A stretch of DNA of 64,000 nt from JBNNGK01 sp050268245 (lineage in GTDB: Bacteria; Pseudomonadota; Gammaproteobacteria; Enterobacterales; Enterobacteriaceae). Positions 37,599-45,818 of the stretch are shown one piece after another. The translations under genes and the position numbers were made by a program. The notes beneath the pieces were generated by a model. The model was given only the letters and a program-made list of their open reading frames with translations. It was not told the DNA's origin and ran no database searches. Within the stretch, counting starts at the first letter, position 1. Every line of letters begins with the position of its first letter. The stretch spans positions 1 to 64,000 of the forward strand of contig NZ_JBNNGK010000014.1 of the NCBI RefSeq assembly GCF_050268245.1, read 5' to 3'.

Positions 37599-37613
37599 TG
37601 CCGAGCTCGCAAG

Positions 37614-37647
37614 AATCATGGGGTCCGGCAGGCCGGGCCTTATGATT
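37614..37647. terminator. Imperfect hairpin between tdh and yibQ
   Basis: AATCAT...GG.CCGG / CCGG.CC...ATGATT folds into a long imperfect stem across the 41-bp gap of this convergent pair and covers the yibQ stop codon. It lacks a clear T run, so termination is only suggested. Confidence 0.4.
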
Positions 37648-38608
37648 GACGCTCTGCCGATCCCATCCAACGCTGCCACTGAGATTTGATAAATGTGACG
37701 GCCGGTGATTGTGCCAGGCTCTCAGCAATCACATTTAACGCAGTACCTGCGTTGGTTTTTTCCTTTGGCAACGTCACCTTACATTGCTTAATGCCGTTTT
37801 TGAACGGGTTGTTAGATTGTGGATGCTGCGGCTTGGCGGATGTTTCATGGTGACGGTTAACCCACTGCGTTTCATTCAACAGTGAGCTTGGCCTGACCAA
37901 CACAATATCGGCTGGCAGGGTTGCCAGCATCTGCTTTAACACTTTAACGGTGGCCGGGCGCGGGTGGCCGATCGCAATAACCGAACCGTTGCGCCGTGCC
38001 AGTGCGACCGCACGATTGAACTGATGGCGAATATCGGCTTCGCTTGCGGTGTCATCCAGAAATACCCGACGTTTGATCACTTTTACACCGGTGCCAGCGG
38101 CTGCGCGGGTCGCCTGACTACTACCGATGGTCATGCTGTCGAGAAAATACAGACGGTAGTTTTCCAGTGCCTGCATCACTTTTTGCATCGCGGGCAAGCT
38201 GGATGTCATGGCGCTGCCCATATGATTATTCATGCCAACGGCGTAGGGTACATTATTGACTGAGTTGCGGATTATGCGTTGAATTTCTTCACTGCTCATT
38301 GAAGGATGGAGCGTATCGCGTTCCAACGGCTGCTTGCTGATGGGGGCCATCGGCATATGAATCAACACTTCGCGGCCTTGGTTGTGGGCGCGGGTTGCCA
38401 TTAACTTTGCATGCGGTGCATTGGGCAATACCGCGACCGAAATGGCGAGAGGCATTTGCAAAACGGCATTCTCTTCATGTGGGCGATATCCCACATCATC
38501 AATAACAATTGAGAGTTTACCCGCCTGAGCGGCACAGGCTAGCAGCAGGGAGCCAATCACAATAGCGCTGCGCGTTTTGATGTAGTGCAAATCTATTTTC
38601 CCAACCAC
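37640..38608 (-). CDS. yibQ: Divergent polysaccharide deacetylase YibQ (periplasmic)
   Basis: About 322 residues. A hydrophobic signal segment (AIVIGSLLLACAAQA) precedes the deacetylase fold beginning KLSIVIDDVGYRP. HMPMAPIS, NNHMGSAMT and FLDSMTIG match the divergent deacetylase family (DUF610). The start is uncertain: a GTG at 38608 or a TTG six codons on. It overlaps the end of envC by 16 nt and ends the gpmI-envC-yibQ unit. Substrate unknown. Confidence 0.88.
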   Translation of the reverse strand: MVGKIDLHYIKTRSAIVIGSLLLACAAQAGKLSIVIDDVGYRPHEENAVLQMPLAISVAVLPNAPHAKLMATRAHNQGREVLIHMPMAPISKQPLERDTLHPSMSSEEIQRIIRNSVNNVPYAVGMNNHMGSAMTSSLPAMQKVMQALENYRLYFLDSMTIGSSQATRAAAGTGVKVIKRRVFLDDTASEADIRHQFNRAVALARRNGSVIAIGHPRPATVKVLKQMLATLPADIVLVRPSSLLNETQWVNRHHETSAKPQHPQSNNPFKNGIKQCKVTLPKEKTNAGTALNVIAESLAQSPAVTFIKSQWQRWMGSAERQS

Positions 38609-39927
38609 GGCAGTGGATTAACCGCCCGACCTTGGCGACGAATTTCGAAATAGAGCGAAGGCGTTCCTTGACCCCCACTGGTGCCCACTAATGCGATAGG
38701 CTGTCCGGCACGAACCTGCGCACCGACGTTAACCAAGGCGCTTTGGTTGTAGCCGTACAGGCTCATATCACCTTTACCGTGTTCAACCACGACCACCAGA
38801 CCATAGCCTTGCAACCAGTCAGCCATCAGCACACGACCGTCGGCGATGGCTTTGACCTCACTGCCTTCTTTGGCTGCAATTACCATGCCCTTCCAACGTA
38901 GCTCACCTTGCTGCTGCTCGCCAAAACGGTGCAGTGTGTTGCCACGTACCGGCCAGTAATCCTGACCGTTTGGACGACCCAAGCCACCGGTGCGTGCCAT
39001 CAGTGAACGTTCACTTTCGCTTGGTTTGTAACTGGAACCTGTTTTCTTCGCTTGCTGTTCTTTTTTACGAACTTGCTCACGGACGCGGGCGGCTTCACGC
39101 GCTTCTCGTTTAGCACGGGCGCGGGCTTCACGCTCAGCACGGGCGATTTTATCGCGCAGACGGGTTTCATTCTGTCGTAGCTCGTTCAGCCGTTGTTGAT
39201 CTTTATCTAACGACGCTTCGAGTGCAGAGAGGTTTTTTTTGCGCGCACTGCGTGCTTGTTCCAGCTTTTGTTGCTGTGCCCGCTGTGTACTCAACAAGGC
39301 TTGTTGCTGGCTTTGCTTGGCGACCAACGTCGTCTTTTTTTCTGCCAGTTCAACACGGGTTTGCTTCAGTTCTTCGATGGTTTTCTGCCGCGCTTCATTC
39401 AGATAGCCGAAGTAAGCCAAAATGCGTTCGCTACGCTGGCTTTCTTCGCCACTTAAGATGAGTTGGACTGCGCTGTGTTGCCCTTGACGGAATGCTGCAT
39501 CGAGCTGTTTGGCAAGAATATCTTGTTGTGTTGTTTGCTGTTTTTGCAGTTTGGCGATCGAGGCGTTCAAGCCAGAAATGTCTGTATCCAAAGCATTTAG
39601 CGTATTTTGGGTATCACGCAGCGTACGGCTAGCTTGCGCGATGGTTTTTTCTTGCGACTTGAGCTGTTCTTGTAACGAATTGCGCTGTTGCTGCTGCTGT
39701 TTAACCGCTTGTTCTTTCTCAGCGATACTCTGCTGGATGTCTTTGAGTTGGGTTTTATTGTCATTCGCAGCATGGCCGGATAGCGGCAACAGCAATACGC
39801 CAGCGTAAAACACGCTGGCGCACAGTGTGGTTAACGTCCGCGGCGCACCGCGTAGTGGCAGCGGTTGGCTGCCAGCGTTTGCGCTTCGGGTTACCCTTGA
39901 TAGTGCAAAATACGCCTTCTCCCTCAT
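38593..39927 (-). CDS. envC: Murein hydrolase activator EnvC
   Basis: 444 residues. A signal/membrane segment near 33-53 is followed by a long coiled coil (about 58-280, rich in Q, E, K, R), then a degenerate LytM domain from about 320 (GLGRPNGQDYWPVRG to the end). EnvC is recruited by FtsEX and activates the amidases AmiA and AmiB at the division septum. The N-terminus is about 25 residues longer than in E. coli; no better start with a ribosome site is visible. 9 nt after the gpmI stop. Confidence 0.94.
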   Translation of the reverse strand: MREKAYFALSRVTRSANAGSQPLPLRGAPRTLTTLCASVFYAGVLLLPLSGHAANDNKTQLKDIQQSIAEKEQAVKQQQQQRNSLQEQLKSQEKTIAQASRTLRDTQNTLNALDTDISGLNASIAKLQKQQTTQQDILAKQLDAAFRQGQHSAVQLILSGEESQRSERILAYFGYLNEARQKTIEELKQTRVELAEKKTTLVAKQSQQQALLSTQRAQQQKLEQARSARKKNLSALEASLDKDQQRLNELRQNETRLRDKIARAEREARARAKREAREAARVREQVRKKEQQAKKTGSSYKPSESERSLMARTGGLGRPNGQDYWPVRGNTLHRFGEQQQGELRWKGMVIAAKEGSEVKAIADGRVLMADWLQGYGLVVVVEHGKGDMSLYGYNQSALVNVGAQVRAGQPIALVGTSGGQGTPSLYFEIRRQGRAVNPLPWLGK

Positions 39928-39936
39928 GGAGAAGGA

Positions 39937-41481
39937 TTATTCCACGATGAACAGCGGCTTACCAGTCATCTCTTGCGGGATTTCCATTCCCATCAACGTC
40001 AACATGGTTGGCGCGATGTCTGAAAGCTTGCCGCCATTGACTGCGGTAGCCGGCTTGCCGACGTAAATTAATGGCACCGGCAGGCTAGTATGCGCAGTGT
40101 GTGCCTGGCCCGTAGCTGGGTCACGCATTTGCTCGGCGTTACCGTGATCGGCGGTGATCAGCAATTGACCGTCGACGGCTTTTACCGCATCAACGACTTG
40201 TGCAATACAACTATCCAGCGTTTCTACCGCTTTGACTGCGGCATCGTAAATACCCGTGTGGCCGACCATATCGCCGTTCGGATAGTTGCAAATAATTGCA
40301 TCGTATTTACCACTGTTGATGGCACTCAGCAGTTTGTCGGTCAGTTCTGCAGCACTCATTTCGGGCTGAAGATCGTAGGTGGCAACCTTTGGCGAGTTAA
40401 TCAGCACCCGGTCTTCACCGTTGAATGGTTGTTCTACGCCACCGTTATAGAAGAAAGTGACATGCGCGTACTTTTCAGTTTCGGAGATGCGTAACTGGGT
40501 TTTGTCGTGCTTCATTAACCACTCACCGAAAGTATTGACCAGTGATGCGGGTGGATAAGCGCAGGCGGTTTTGATGTCGGCAGCGTATTCAGTCAGCATC
40601 ACGAAGTCAGCGAAGGCCACCACTTTGTCGCGCGTGAAACCCGTGAAATCGGCGTCGACAAAAGCGCGGGTGATTTGCCGAGCACGGTCGGCGCGGAAGT
40701 TCATAAAGATTAATGCGTCGCCATCCTGCATTTCAGCGCTGGCTTCCCCAGCCGCTTGGATCACCGTTGGTTTAACGAATTCGTCGTTTTCATCGCGGGC
40801 ATAGGCGGCCTGTAGCCCGGCCACGGCGTTGTCGGCGTGGAACTCGCCTTTAGCCTGAGTCAGCAAATCATAGGCTAACTGTACGCGATCCCATCGATTG
40901 TCGCGGTCCATGGCAAAGTAACGGCCAATGATGGAAGCAATACGGCCGGCGCCCAGTTTGGCAAACTCGTCGGTGAATCGTTTCAGGGAGGATTCAGCAC
41001 TGCGCGGTGGCGTGTCGCGGCCATCGAGGAATGCATGCAGGTAAATGGCTTTGGCACCGCGTTGAGCCGCCAGTTTCACCATGGCCAGAATGTGTTCTTC
41101 ATGGCTGTGTACGCCGCCCGGCGACATCAGCCCCATGATGTGGACGGCTTTACCGGCCTGTACGGCTTTGTCTACGGTTGCGGTCAGGGTTGGGTTGGCG
41201 TAGAAATCGCCGTCTTTAATCTCTTTATCCAGGCGGGTTAAATCCTGGTAAACAATACGCCCTGCACCTAAGTTGACGTGACCCACTTCCGAGTTGCCCA
41301 TTTGCCCTTCTGGCAGACCGACATCCAGGCCAGACGCGGCAATCAGCGTATGTGGCTGTTGCTGCCAAAGGCGATCCATCACCGGCGTACGGGCGTTCAG
41401 GATGGCGTTATCTTGTTGCTCTTCGCGGTGGCCGTAACCGTCCAAAATCACCAGAACCATCGGTTTTTTATTGCTCGACAT
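39937..41481 (-). CDS. gpmI: 2,3-bisphosphoglycerate-independent phosphoglycerate mutase
   Basis: 514 residues, alkaline-phosphatase-like fold. VILDGYGHRE at 11-20 carries the first metal Asp, MGNSEVGH at 61-68 the catalytic Ser64, and ITADHGNAEQMRD the C-terminal metal site. It interconverts 3- and 2-phosphoglycerate using two manganese ions. First gene of gpmI-envC-yibQ. Its upstream region carries tandem hairpins (41513-41565). Confidence 0.97.
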   Translation of the reverse strand: MSSNKKPMVLVILDGYGHREEQQDNAILNARTPVMDRLWQQQPHTLIAASGLDVGLPEGQMGNSEVGHVNLGAGRIVYQDLTRLDKEIKDGDFYANPTLTATVDKAVQAGKAVHIMGLMSPGGVHSHEEHILAMVKLAAQRGAKAIYLHAFLDGRDTPPRSAESSLKRFTDEFAKLGAGRIASIIGRYFAMDRDNRWDRVQLAYDLLTQAKGEFHADNAVAGLQAAYARDENDEFVKPTVIQAAGEASAEMQDGDALIFMNFRADRARQITRAFVDADFTGFTRDKVVAFADFVMLTEYAADIKTACAYPPASLVNTFGEWLMKHDKTQLRISETEKYAHVTFFYNGGVEQPFNGEDRVLINSPKVATYDLQPEMSAAELTDKLLSAINSGKYDAIICNYPNGDMVGHTGIYDAAVKAVETLDSCIAQVVDAVKAVDGQLLITADHGNAEQMRDPATGQAHTAHTSLPVPLIYVGKPATAVNGGKLSDIAPTMLTLMGMEIPQEMTGKPLFIVE

Positions 41482-41512
41482 TATTTTAACCTCATTTTTT
41501 AGGCTTTAAGTA

Positions 41513-41565
41513 TGCATAGCCATCTGCTCGCGCGGGATGATGGCTATGCACCCTGCAAAGCAGGG
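41513..41565 (-). promoter_or_regulatory. Tandem hairpins upstream of gpmI
   Basis: A perfect 12-bp stem TGCATAGCCATC/GATGGCTATGCA (41513-41524, 41539-41550, 14-nt loop) is followed by CCCTGC-AAA-GCAGGG (41551-41565). They lie 32-84 bp before the gpmI start and would be in its leader if transcription begins upstream. The rest of this 297-bp gpmI-yibN gap holds a likely -10 TATACT (41722-41727) for yibN. Confidence 0.5.
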
Positions 41566-41778
41566 GATATTACAATGTGGCAGGATAAAAAGCGCCCAGA
41601 GAGATCAAAGTTGCGTTGAACGTTCGATAACTTTCTTCCATTGGTGCGGCATTTTATTGGTATCACTCGCAGTTTCTGCAATCACAGATGCTAATTGGCT
41701 GTAATTGCCGCAATCGGCAGGTATACTCTGGAGCCTTGACTTATTTTTCCCCTTAACTAACGGGAGTTGTTACACCCC

Positions 41779-42213
41779 ATGCTGCAAGAAATTATGCAAT
41801 TCGTTAGCAAGCATCCCATACTTAGCCTGGCTTGGGTTGCCCTGCTGGTTGCCGTGATTGTGATGACCTTCAAAAGCCGTTTCTCCAAGGTGAAAGAAAT
41901 CACCCGTGGTGAAGCTACTCGCTTGATTAACAAAGAAGATGCTGTGGTGGTTGATACCCGTAGCCGCGAAGATTTCCGTAAAGGCCACATTGCCAACGCG
42001 ATCAATTTGACGGCGAGCGAAATCAAAAACGGTAGCCTGGGTGAGCTGGAAAAACATAAAACTCAGCCGGTGATTGTGGTGTGCGCTAACGGTACGGCGG
42101 CGCGCGCGCCGGCAGAAGAGTTGAACAAAGCCGGTTTCGAGAACGTCACCACGCTGAAAGACGGCATTGCTGGCTGGAGCGGTGAAAATCTGCCTTTGGC
42201 GCGTGGTAAATAA
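41779..42213 (+). CDS. yibN: Membrane-anchored rhodanese-like protein YibN
   Basis: 144 residues. One membrane helix near 13-30 is followed by a rhodanese domain. The active-site loop is CANGTAAR with Cys102; by memory the E. coli YibN lacks a cysteine at this position, so this one could be catalytically active. The start ATG 41779 has GGGAG 12 nt upstream; an upstream TTG at 41767 is unlikely. It precedes grxC-secB-gpsA-cysE as in E. coli. Confidence 0.92.
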   Translation: MLQEIMQFVSKHPILSLAWVALLVAVIVMTFKSRFSKVKEITRGEATRLINKEDAVVVDTRSREDFRKGHIANAINLTASEIKNGSLGELEKHKTQPVIVVCANGTAARAPAEELNKAGFENVTTLKDGIAGWSGENLPLARGK

Positions 42214-42240
42214 TTCTTTAACGTAGTAGAGGCGCTTTTC

Positions 42241-42489
42241 ATGGCTAATATCGACATTTACACTAAAGCGACGTGTCCTTTTTGTCATCGCGCAAAGGCG
42301 TTGTTGAACAGCAAGGGCGCAGCTTTTAATGAAATCGCCATTGACGGCGACAATGTGAAGCGTGAAGAAATGATTGCACGCAGTGGGCGAACCACCGTGC
42401 CTCAAATTTTCATCGACGGCCAGCATATTGGCGGCTGCGATGATTTACATGCACTTGATGCAAGTGGTGGCTTGGATCCGTTGCTTTAA
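42241..42489 (+). CDS. grxC: Glutaredoxin 3
   Basis: 82 residues, redox motif CPFC at 12-15, the cis-proline segment TTVPQIF and GGCDDLHAL for glutathione binding. It reduces disulfides with glutathione. 27 nt after yibN; the palindromic repeat (copy 3) separates it from secB. Confidence 0.96.
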   Translation: MANIDIYTKATCPFCHRAKALLNSKGAAFNEIAIDGDNVKREEMIARSGRTTVPQIFIDGQHIGGCDDLHALDASGGLDPLL

Positions 42490-42513
42490 GCGGTCGGCCA
42501 GTGCAGAGTATCG

Positions 42514-42634
42514 ATACTCTCAATAATTCGAGTAGCATCAAGGCGATAACTCCACGATGCTTCGGGAGCCTAGGTTCCATCGGGTAAGTAAAGGTAGCCA
42601 ATTACGATGTTGCTTGGATTAGGACGGGTATATA
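42514..42634. repeat. Long palindromic intergenic repeat, copy 3
   Basis: Read on the minus strand it starts TATACCCGTCCTAATCCAAGCA and ends GCTACTCGAATTATTGAGAGTAT, matching the outer ends of copy 2; the centre differs. It fills most of the 173-bp gap between grxC and secB, so secB mRNA may carry this structure unless its promoter lies inside or after it. Confidence 0.65.
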
Positions 42635-42662
42635 AGGACGTTTAACTAAGGGTATTACACAC

Positions 42663-43133
42663 ATGTCAGAACAAAACAGCACCGAGATGGCTTTCCAGAT
42701 CCAACGTATTTACACCAAAGACATCTCTTTTGAAGCTCCAAATGCACCGCAGGTTTTCCAGCAGGAATGGCAGCCAGAAGTTAAACTTGATCTGGATACC
42801 GCTTCTAGCCAACTGGCGGATGATGTGTATGAAGTTGTACTGCGCGTGACCGTGACTGCAGCACTGGGTGAAGAAACCGCATTCCTGTGTGAAGTACAAC
42901 AGGCGGGTATTTTCTCCGTAGCCGGTATTGATGGTACGCAACTGGCGCATTGCCTGGGTGCATATTGCCCGAACATTCTGTTCCCTTATGCGCGCGAGTG
43001 CATCACCGCGTTGGTTTCTCGTGGTACGTTCCCACAACTGAATCTGGCACCGGTCAACTTCGATGCGCTGTTCATGAACTATCTGCAACAGCAGACCGAA
43101 GATGAAGGTGCTACACCACATCAGGATGCCTGA
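42663..43133 (+). CDS. secB: Protein-export chaperone SecB
   Basis: 156 residues, close to the E. coli protein in length and sequence (FQIQRIYTKDISFEAPNAP at the N-terminus). The tetramer holds preproteins unfolded and hands them to SecA. Its stop overlaps the gpsA start (TGATG). Confidence 0.97.
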   Translation: MSEQNSTEMAFQIQRIYTKDISFEAPNAPQVFQQEWQPEVKLDLDTASSQLADDVYEVVLRVTVTAALGEETAFLCEVQQAGIFSVAGIDGTQLAHCLGAYCPNILFPYARECITALVSRGTFPQLNLAPVNFDALFMNYLQQQTEDEGATPHQDA

Positions 43134-44152
43134 TGAACACCGTCAATGCTTCAATGACCGTAATCGGTGCCGGCTCGTACGGCACCGCATTAGCCATTAC
43201 GCTGGCGCGTAATGGCCACCCGGTGGTGCTGTGGGGTCACAACCCTGAACAGATCGCTAAACTGCAACATGAACGCCGTAATCAGGCGTTTCTTCCCGAT
43301 GTGCCTTTCCCCGATACTCTCTTGCTCGATGCCGACTTAGCCAGCGCGCTAGCTGCGAGCCGTGATGTGTTGGTGGTGGTGCCAAGCCACGTTTTCGGTG
43401 ACGTACTGCGTCAGTTGAAGCCGCTGTTGCGTGCCGATGCGCGCATTGTTTGGGCGACCAAAGGCTTGGAAGCAGAAACTGGCCGGCTATTGCAGGATGT
43501 GGCGCGTGAAGCTTTAGGTGATGCCATTCCGTTAGCGGTGGTTTCTGGGCCGACGTTTGCCAAAGAGTTGGCGGCAGGTTTACCGACGGCCATTGCGTTG
43601 GCAGCGACTGACGAGCAATTTGCTGAAGATTTGCAGCAATTGTTGCATTGTGGCAAAAGCTTTCGTGTCTACAGCAACCCAGACTTCATTGGGGTGCAAT
43701 TGGGCGGCGCAGTGAAAAACGTGATTGCCATCGGGGCGGGGATGTCTGACGGTATCGGTTTTGGTGCCAATGCGCGCACCGCACTGATTACGCGCGGCCT
43801 AGCGGAAATGAGCCGTTTAGGTACGGCGTTAGGCGCGGATCCTTCGACATTTATGGGCATGGCTGGGCTTGGCGATTTGGTGTTAACCTGCACGGATAAT
43901 CAATCTCGCAACCGTCGCTTCGGTATTATGTTGGGGCAGGGAAAAGGCGTTGAAGAAGCGCAAGATACCATCGGCCAAGTGGTTGAAGGCTATCGCAATA
44001 CCAAAGAGGTATTGGCGTTGGCGCAGCGTTATGGGGTGGAGATGCCCATCACCGAACAGATTTATCAGGTGTTGTACCGTAACAAAAATGCCCGCGAAGC
44101 CGCGTTGAGCTTGTTGGGCCGTACACGGAAAGACGAAAAAAACAGTGTCTGA
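43133..44152 (+). CDS. gpsA: NAD(P)H-dependent glycerol-3-phosphate dehydrogenase
   Basis: 339 residues. NAD(P)-binding GAGSYGTALA near 13-22, GPTFAKELAAG and the catalytic lysine region GGAVKNVIAIGAG. It makes sn-glycerol 3-phosphate from dihydroxyacetone phosphate for phospholipids. Confidence 0.97.
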   Translation: MNTVNASMTVIGAGSYGTALAITLARNGHPVVLWGHNPEQIAKLQHERRNQAFLPDVPFPDTLLLDADLASALAASRDVLVVVPSHVFGDVLRQLKPLLRADARIVWATKGLEAETGRLLQDVAREALGDAIPLAVVSGPTFAKELAAGLPTAIALAATDEQFAEDLQQLLHCGKSFRVYSNPDFIGVQLGGAVKNVIAIGAGMSDGIGFGANARTALITRGLAEMSRLGTALGADPSTFMGMAGLGDLVLTCTDNQSRNRRFGIMLGQGKGVEEAQDTIGQVVEGYRNTKEVLALAQRYGVEMPITEQIYQVLYRNKNAREAALSLLGRTRKDEKNSV

Positions 44153-44192
44153 TCTGACAAGGGTGCGATAAACGCGCTCTAACGTATCGATT

Positions 44193-44225
44193 AGCCTCCT
44201 TGCCTGATACGGTGAGGAGGCTTTT
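44193..44225 (+). terminator. Terminator-like hairpin between gpsA and cysE
   Basis: AGCCTCCT/AGGAGGCT with a 14-nt loop, followed by TTTT. It lies in the 93-bp gap and could reduce read-through into cysE. Confidence 0.65.
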
Positions 44226-44245
44226 ACCATGCAGAGAGGAAAGTG

Positions 44246-45067
44246 ATGTCGTCAGAAGAGTTAGAACAAATCTGGAACAGTATAAAATCAGAGGCGCGAG
44301 CGCTGGCTGATTGTGAACCGATGCTGGCTAGCTTTTACCATGCGACGTTGCTTAAGCACGAAAATTTGGGCAGTGCGCTCAGTTATATTCTAGCCAACAA
44401 ATTGGCTAATCCGATCATGCCCGCGATTGCTGTGCGTGAAGTGGTGGAGGAGGCTTACCGTAGCGATGTGCAGATGATCGCCTCCGCTGCGCGCGACATT
44501 CTTGCGGTGCGGCTACGCGATCCGGCGGTTGATAAGTATTCTACGCCGCTGCTGTATCTGAAAGGTTTCCATGCCTTACAAGCCTACCGTATTGGCCATT
44601 GGCTATGGTTGCAAGGTCGTCAGGCGTTGGCGATTTATTTGCAAAATCAGATCTCTGTGGCATTTGGTGTGGATATTCACCCGGCGGCGAATATCGGCTG
44701 CGGGATCATGCTGGATCACGCCACCGGTATTGTGATCGGTGAAACGGCCGTGGTGGAAAATGACGTTTCGATTTTGCAATCGGTCACGCTAGGTGGCACA
44801 GGCAAAACCTGCGGCGATCGCCATCCGAAGATTCGTGAAGGCGTCATGATCGGCGCCGGGGCGAAGATTCTCGGCAATATCGAAGTGGGCAAAGGGGCGA
44901 AAATTGGCGCAGGTTCGGTCGTGTTGCAACCGGTGCCACCGCATACCACCGCCGCTGGCGTGCCTGCGCGTATTGTCGGTCGGCCAGAAAGTGACAAACC
45001 CTCGATGGATATGGATCAATACTTCAACGGCGCCAATCATGGGTTTGAGTATGGCGACGGCATCTAG
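44246..45067 (+). CDS. cysE: Serine O-acetyltransferase
   Basis: 273 residues from ATG 44246 (AGAGGA 5 nt upstream; a GTG just before is in frame). An N-terminal helical domain is followed by left-handed hexapeptide repeats (GVDIHPAANIGCGIMLDHATGIVIGETA). It acetylates serine, the first step of cysteine synthesis, and is feedback-inhibited by cysteine in the family. Last gene of the grxC-secB-gpsA-cysE group. Confidence 0.97.
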   Translation: MSSEELEQIWNSIKSEARALADCEPMLASFYHATLLKHENLGSALSYILANKLANPIMPAIAVREVVEEAYRSDVQMIASAARDILAVRLRDPAVDKYSTPLLYLKGFHALQAYRIGHWLWLQGRQALAIYLQNQISVAFGVDIHPAANIGCGIMLDHATGIVIGETAVVENDVSILQSVTLGGTGKTCGDRHPKIREGVMIGAGAKILGNIEVGKGAKIGAGSVVLQPVPPHTTAAGVPARIVGRPESDKPSMDMDQYFNGANHGFEYGDGI

Positions 45068-45093
45068 TTATCATCAGAATGCTGCATAATTCC

Positions 45094-45113
45094 AGGCCGC
45101 TATCTGCGGCCTT
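45094..45113 (+). terminator. Terminator stem after cysE, split from its T tract
   Basis: AGGCCGC/GCGGCCT with loop TATCT. Only TTA follows; the true T-rich end (GGCCTTTTGTT) lies at 45244-45254, beyond repeat copy B. Confidence 0.65.
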
Positions 45114-45114
45114 A

Positions 45115-45244
45115 GACTGCTGACAAAGCCCGTTATTAGGAAAAGCGTGGCTGTGGGGTCTTAGTGGCGTAAACCACCGGAGCGCCCCTCGCTACGCTAG
45201 ACCCGGGTATCTCGGTTCATCAGGCGACTTCGTCATCAAGCTCG
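45115..45244 (+). repeat. ~130-bp interspersed repeat, copy B
   Basis: Near-identical in layout to copy A, with the hairpin GTGGC-GTAA-ACCAC and the shared block CCCGGGTATCTCGG. A 7-bp direct repeat CGGCCTT occurs at 45107-45113 and 45243-45249, bounding an insert of 129 bp (45114-45242); the last bases of my alignment overlap the second repeat. It lies between the convergent genes cysE and trmL. Confidence 0.9.
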
Positions 45245-45263
45245 GCCTTTTGTTGTCTGAGGT

Positions 45264-45737
45264 CTACTGCTTGATCAACGCCCCAGCGTAATCCAATTGG
45301 CGCCAGGCTTCGTATACCACCACCGCGACAGCATTGGATAAATTCATACTACGGCTTTGTGCCTGCATTGGAATGCGGATTTTTTGTTGTGCTGGTAACG
45401 CGTCGAGAATCGTGGCTGGAAGGCCGCGAGTTTCAGGGCCAAATAACAAATAATCACCTGCCTGATAGCTTACTGCACTGTGCGCAGGGGTGCCTTTGGT
45501 GGTCAGGGCAAACACGCGTTGCGGATGTTCGCTGGCGAGAAATGCGTCGTAATTGGCGTGGCGTTTGATATGAGTGAATTCATGGTAATCCAACCCGGCG
45601 CGTCGTAGACGTTTGTCATCCCATGGGAAGCCCATTGGCTCAATCAAATGCAATTGAAACCCAGTATTGGCGCACAAACGAATAATATTGCCGGTGTTGG
45701 GTGGAATTTCAGGTTCAAATAAAACGATGTTCAGCAT
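45264..45737 (-). CDS. trmL: tRNA (cytidine/uridine-2'-O)-methyltransferase TrmL
   Basis: 157 residues, SPOUT fold: PEIPPNTGNIIRLCANTG near 9-26, LLFGPETRGLP and the knot region IPMQAQSRSMNLSNAVAVVVYE. It methylates the wobble ribose 34 of leucine tRNAs. Next to cysE as in E. coli. Confidence 0.96.
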   Translation of the reverse strand: MLNIVLFEPEIPPNTGNIIRLCANTGFQLHLIEPMGFPWDDKRLRRAGLDYHEFTHIKRHANYDAFLASEHPQRVFALTTKGTPAHSAVSYQAGDYLLFGPETRGLPATILDALPAQQKIRIPMQAQSRSMNLSNAVAVVVYEAWRQLDYAGALIKQ

Positions 45738-45740
45738 GTA

Positions 45741-45763
45741 AAAAGCCCCTCATGACGAGGGGC
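45741..45763 (-). terminator. Intrinsic terminator of cpxRA
   Basis: On the minus strand GCCCCTC/GAGGGGC with loop GTCAT is followed by TTTTTA. It lies 55 bp after the cpxA stop and immediately before the trmL start codon. Confidence 0.85.
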
Positions 45764-45818
45764 GCAGAATAGCAAATCTTCACAGGGTTTGTCGCGAAAT
45801 GAGATGCCGGATCTGAGG

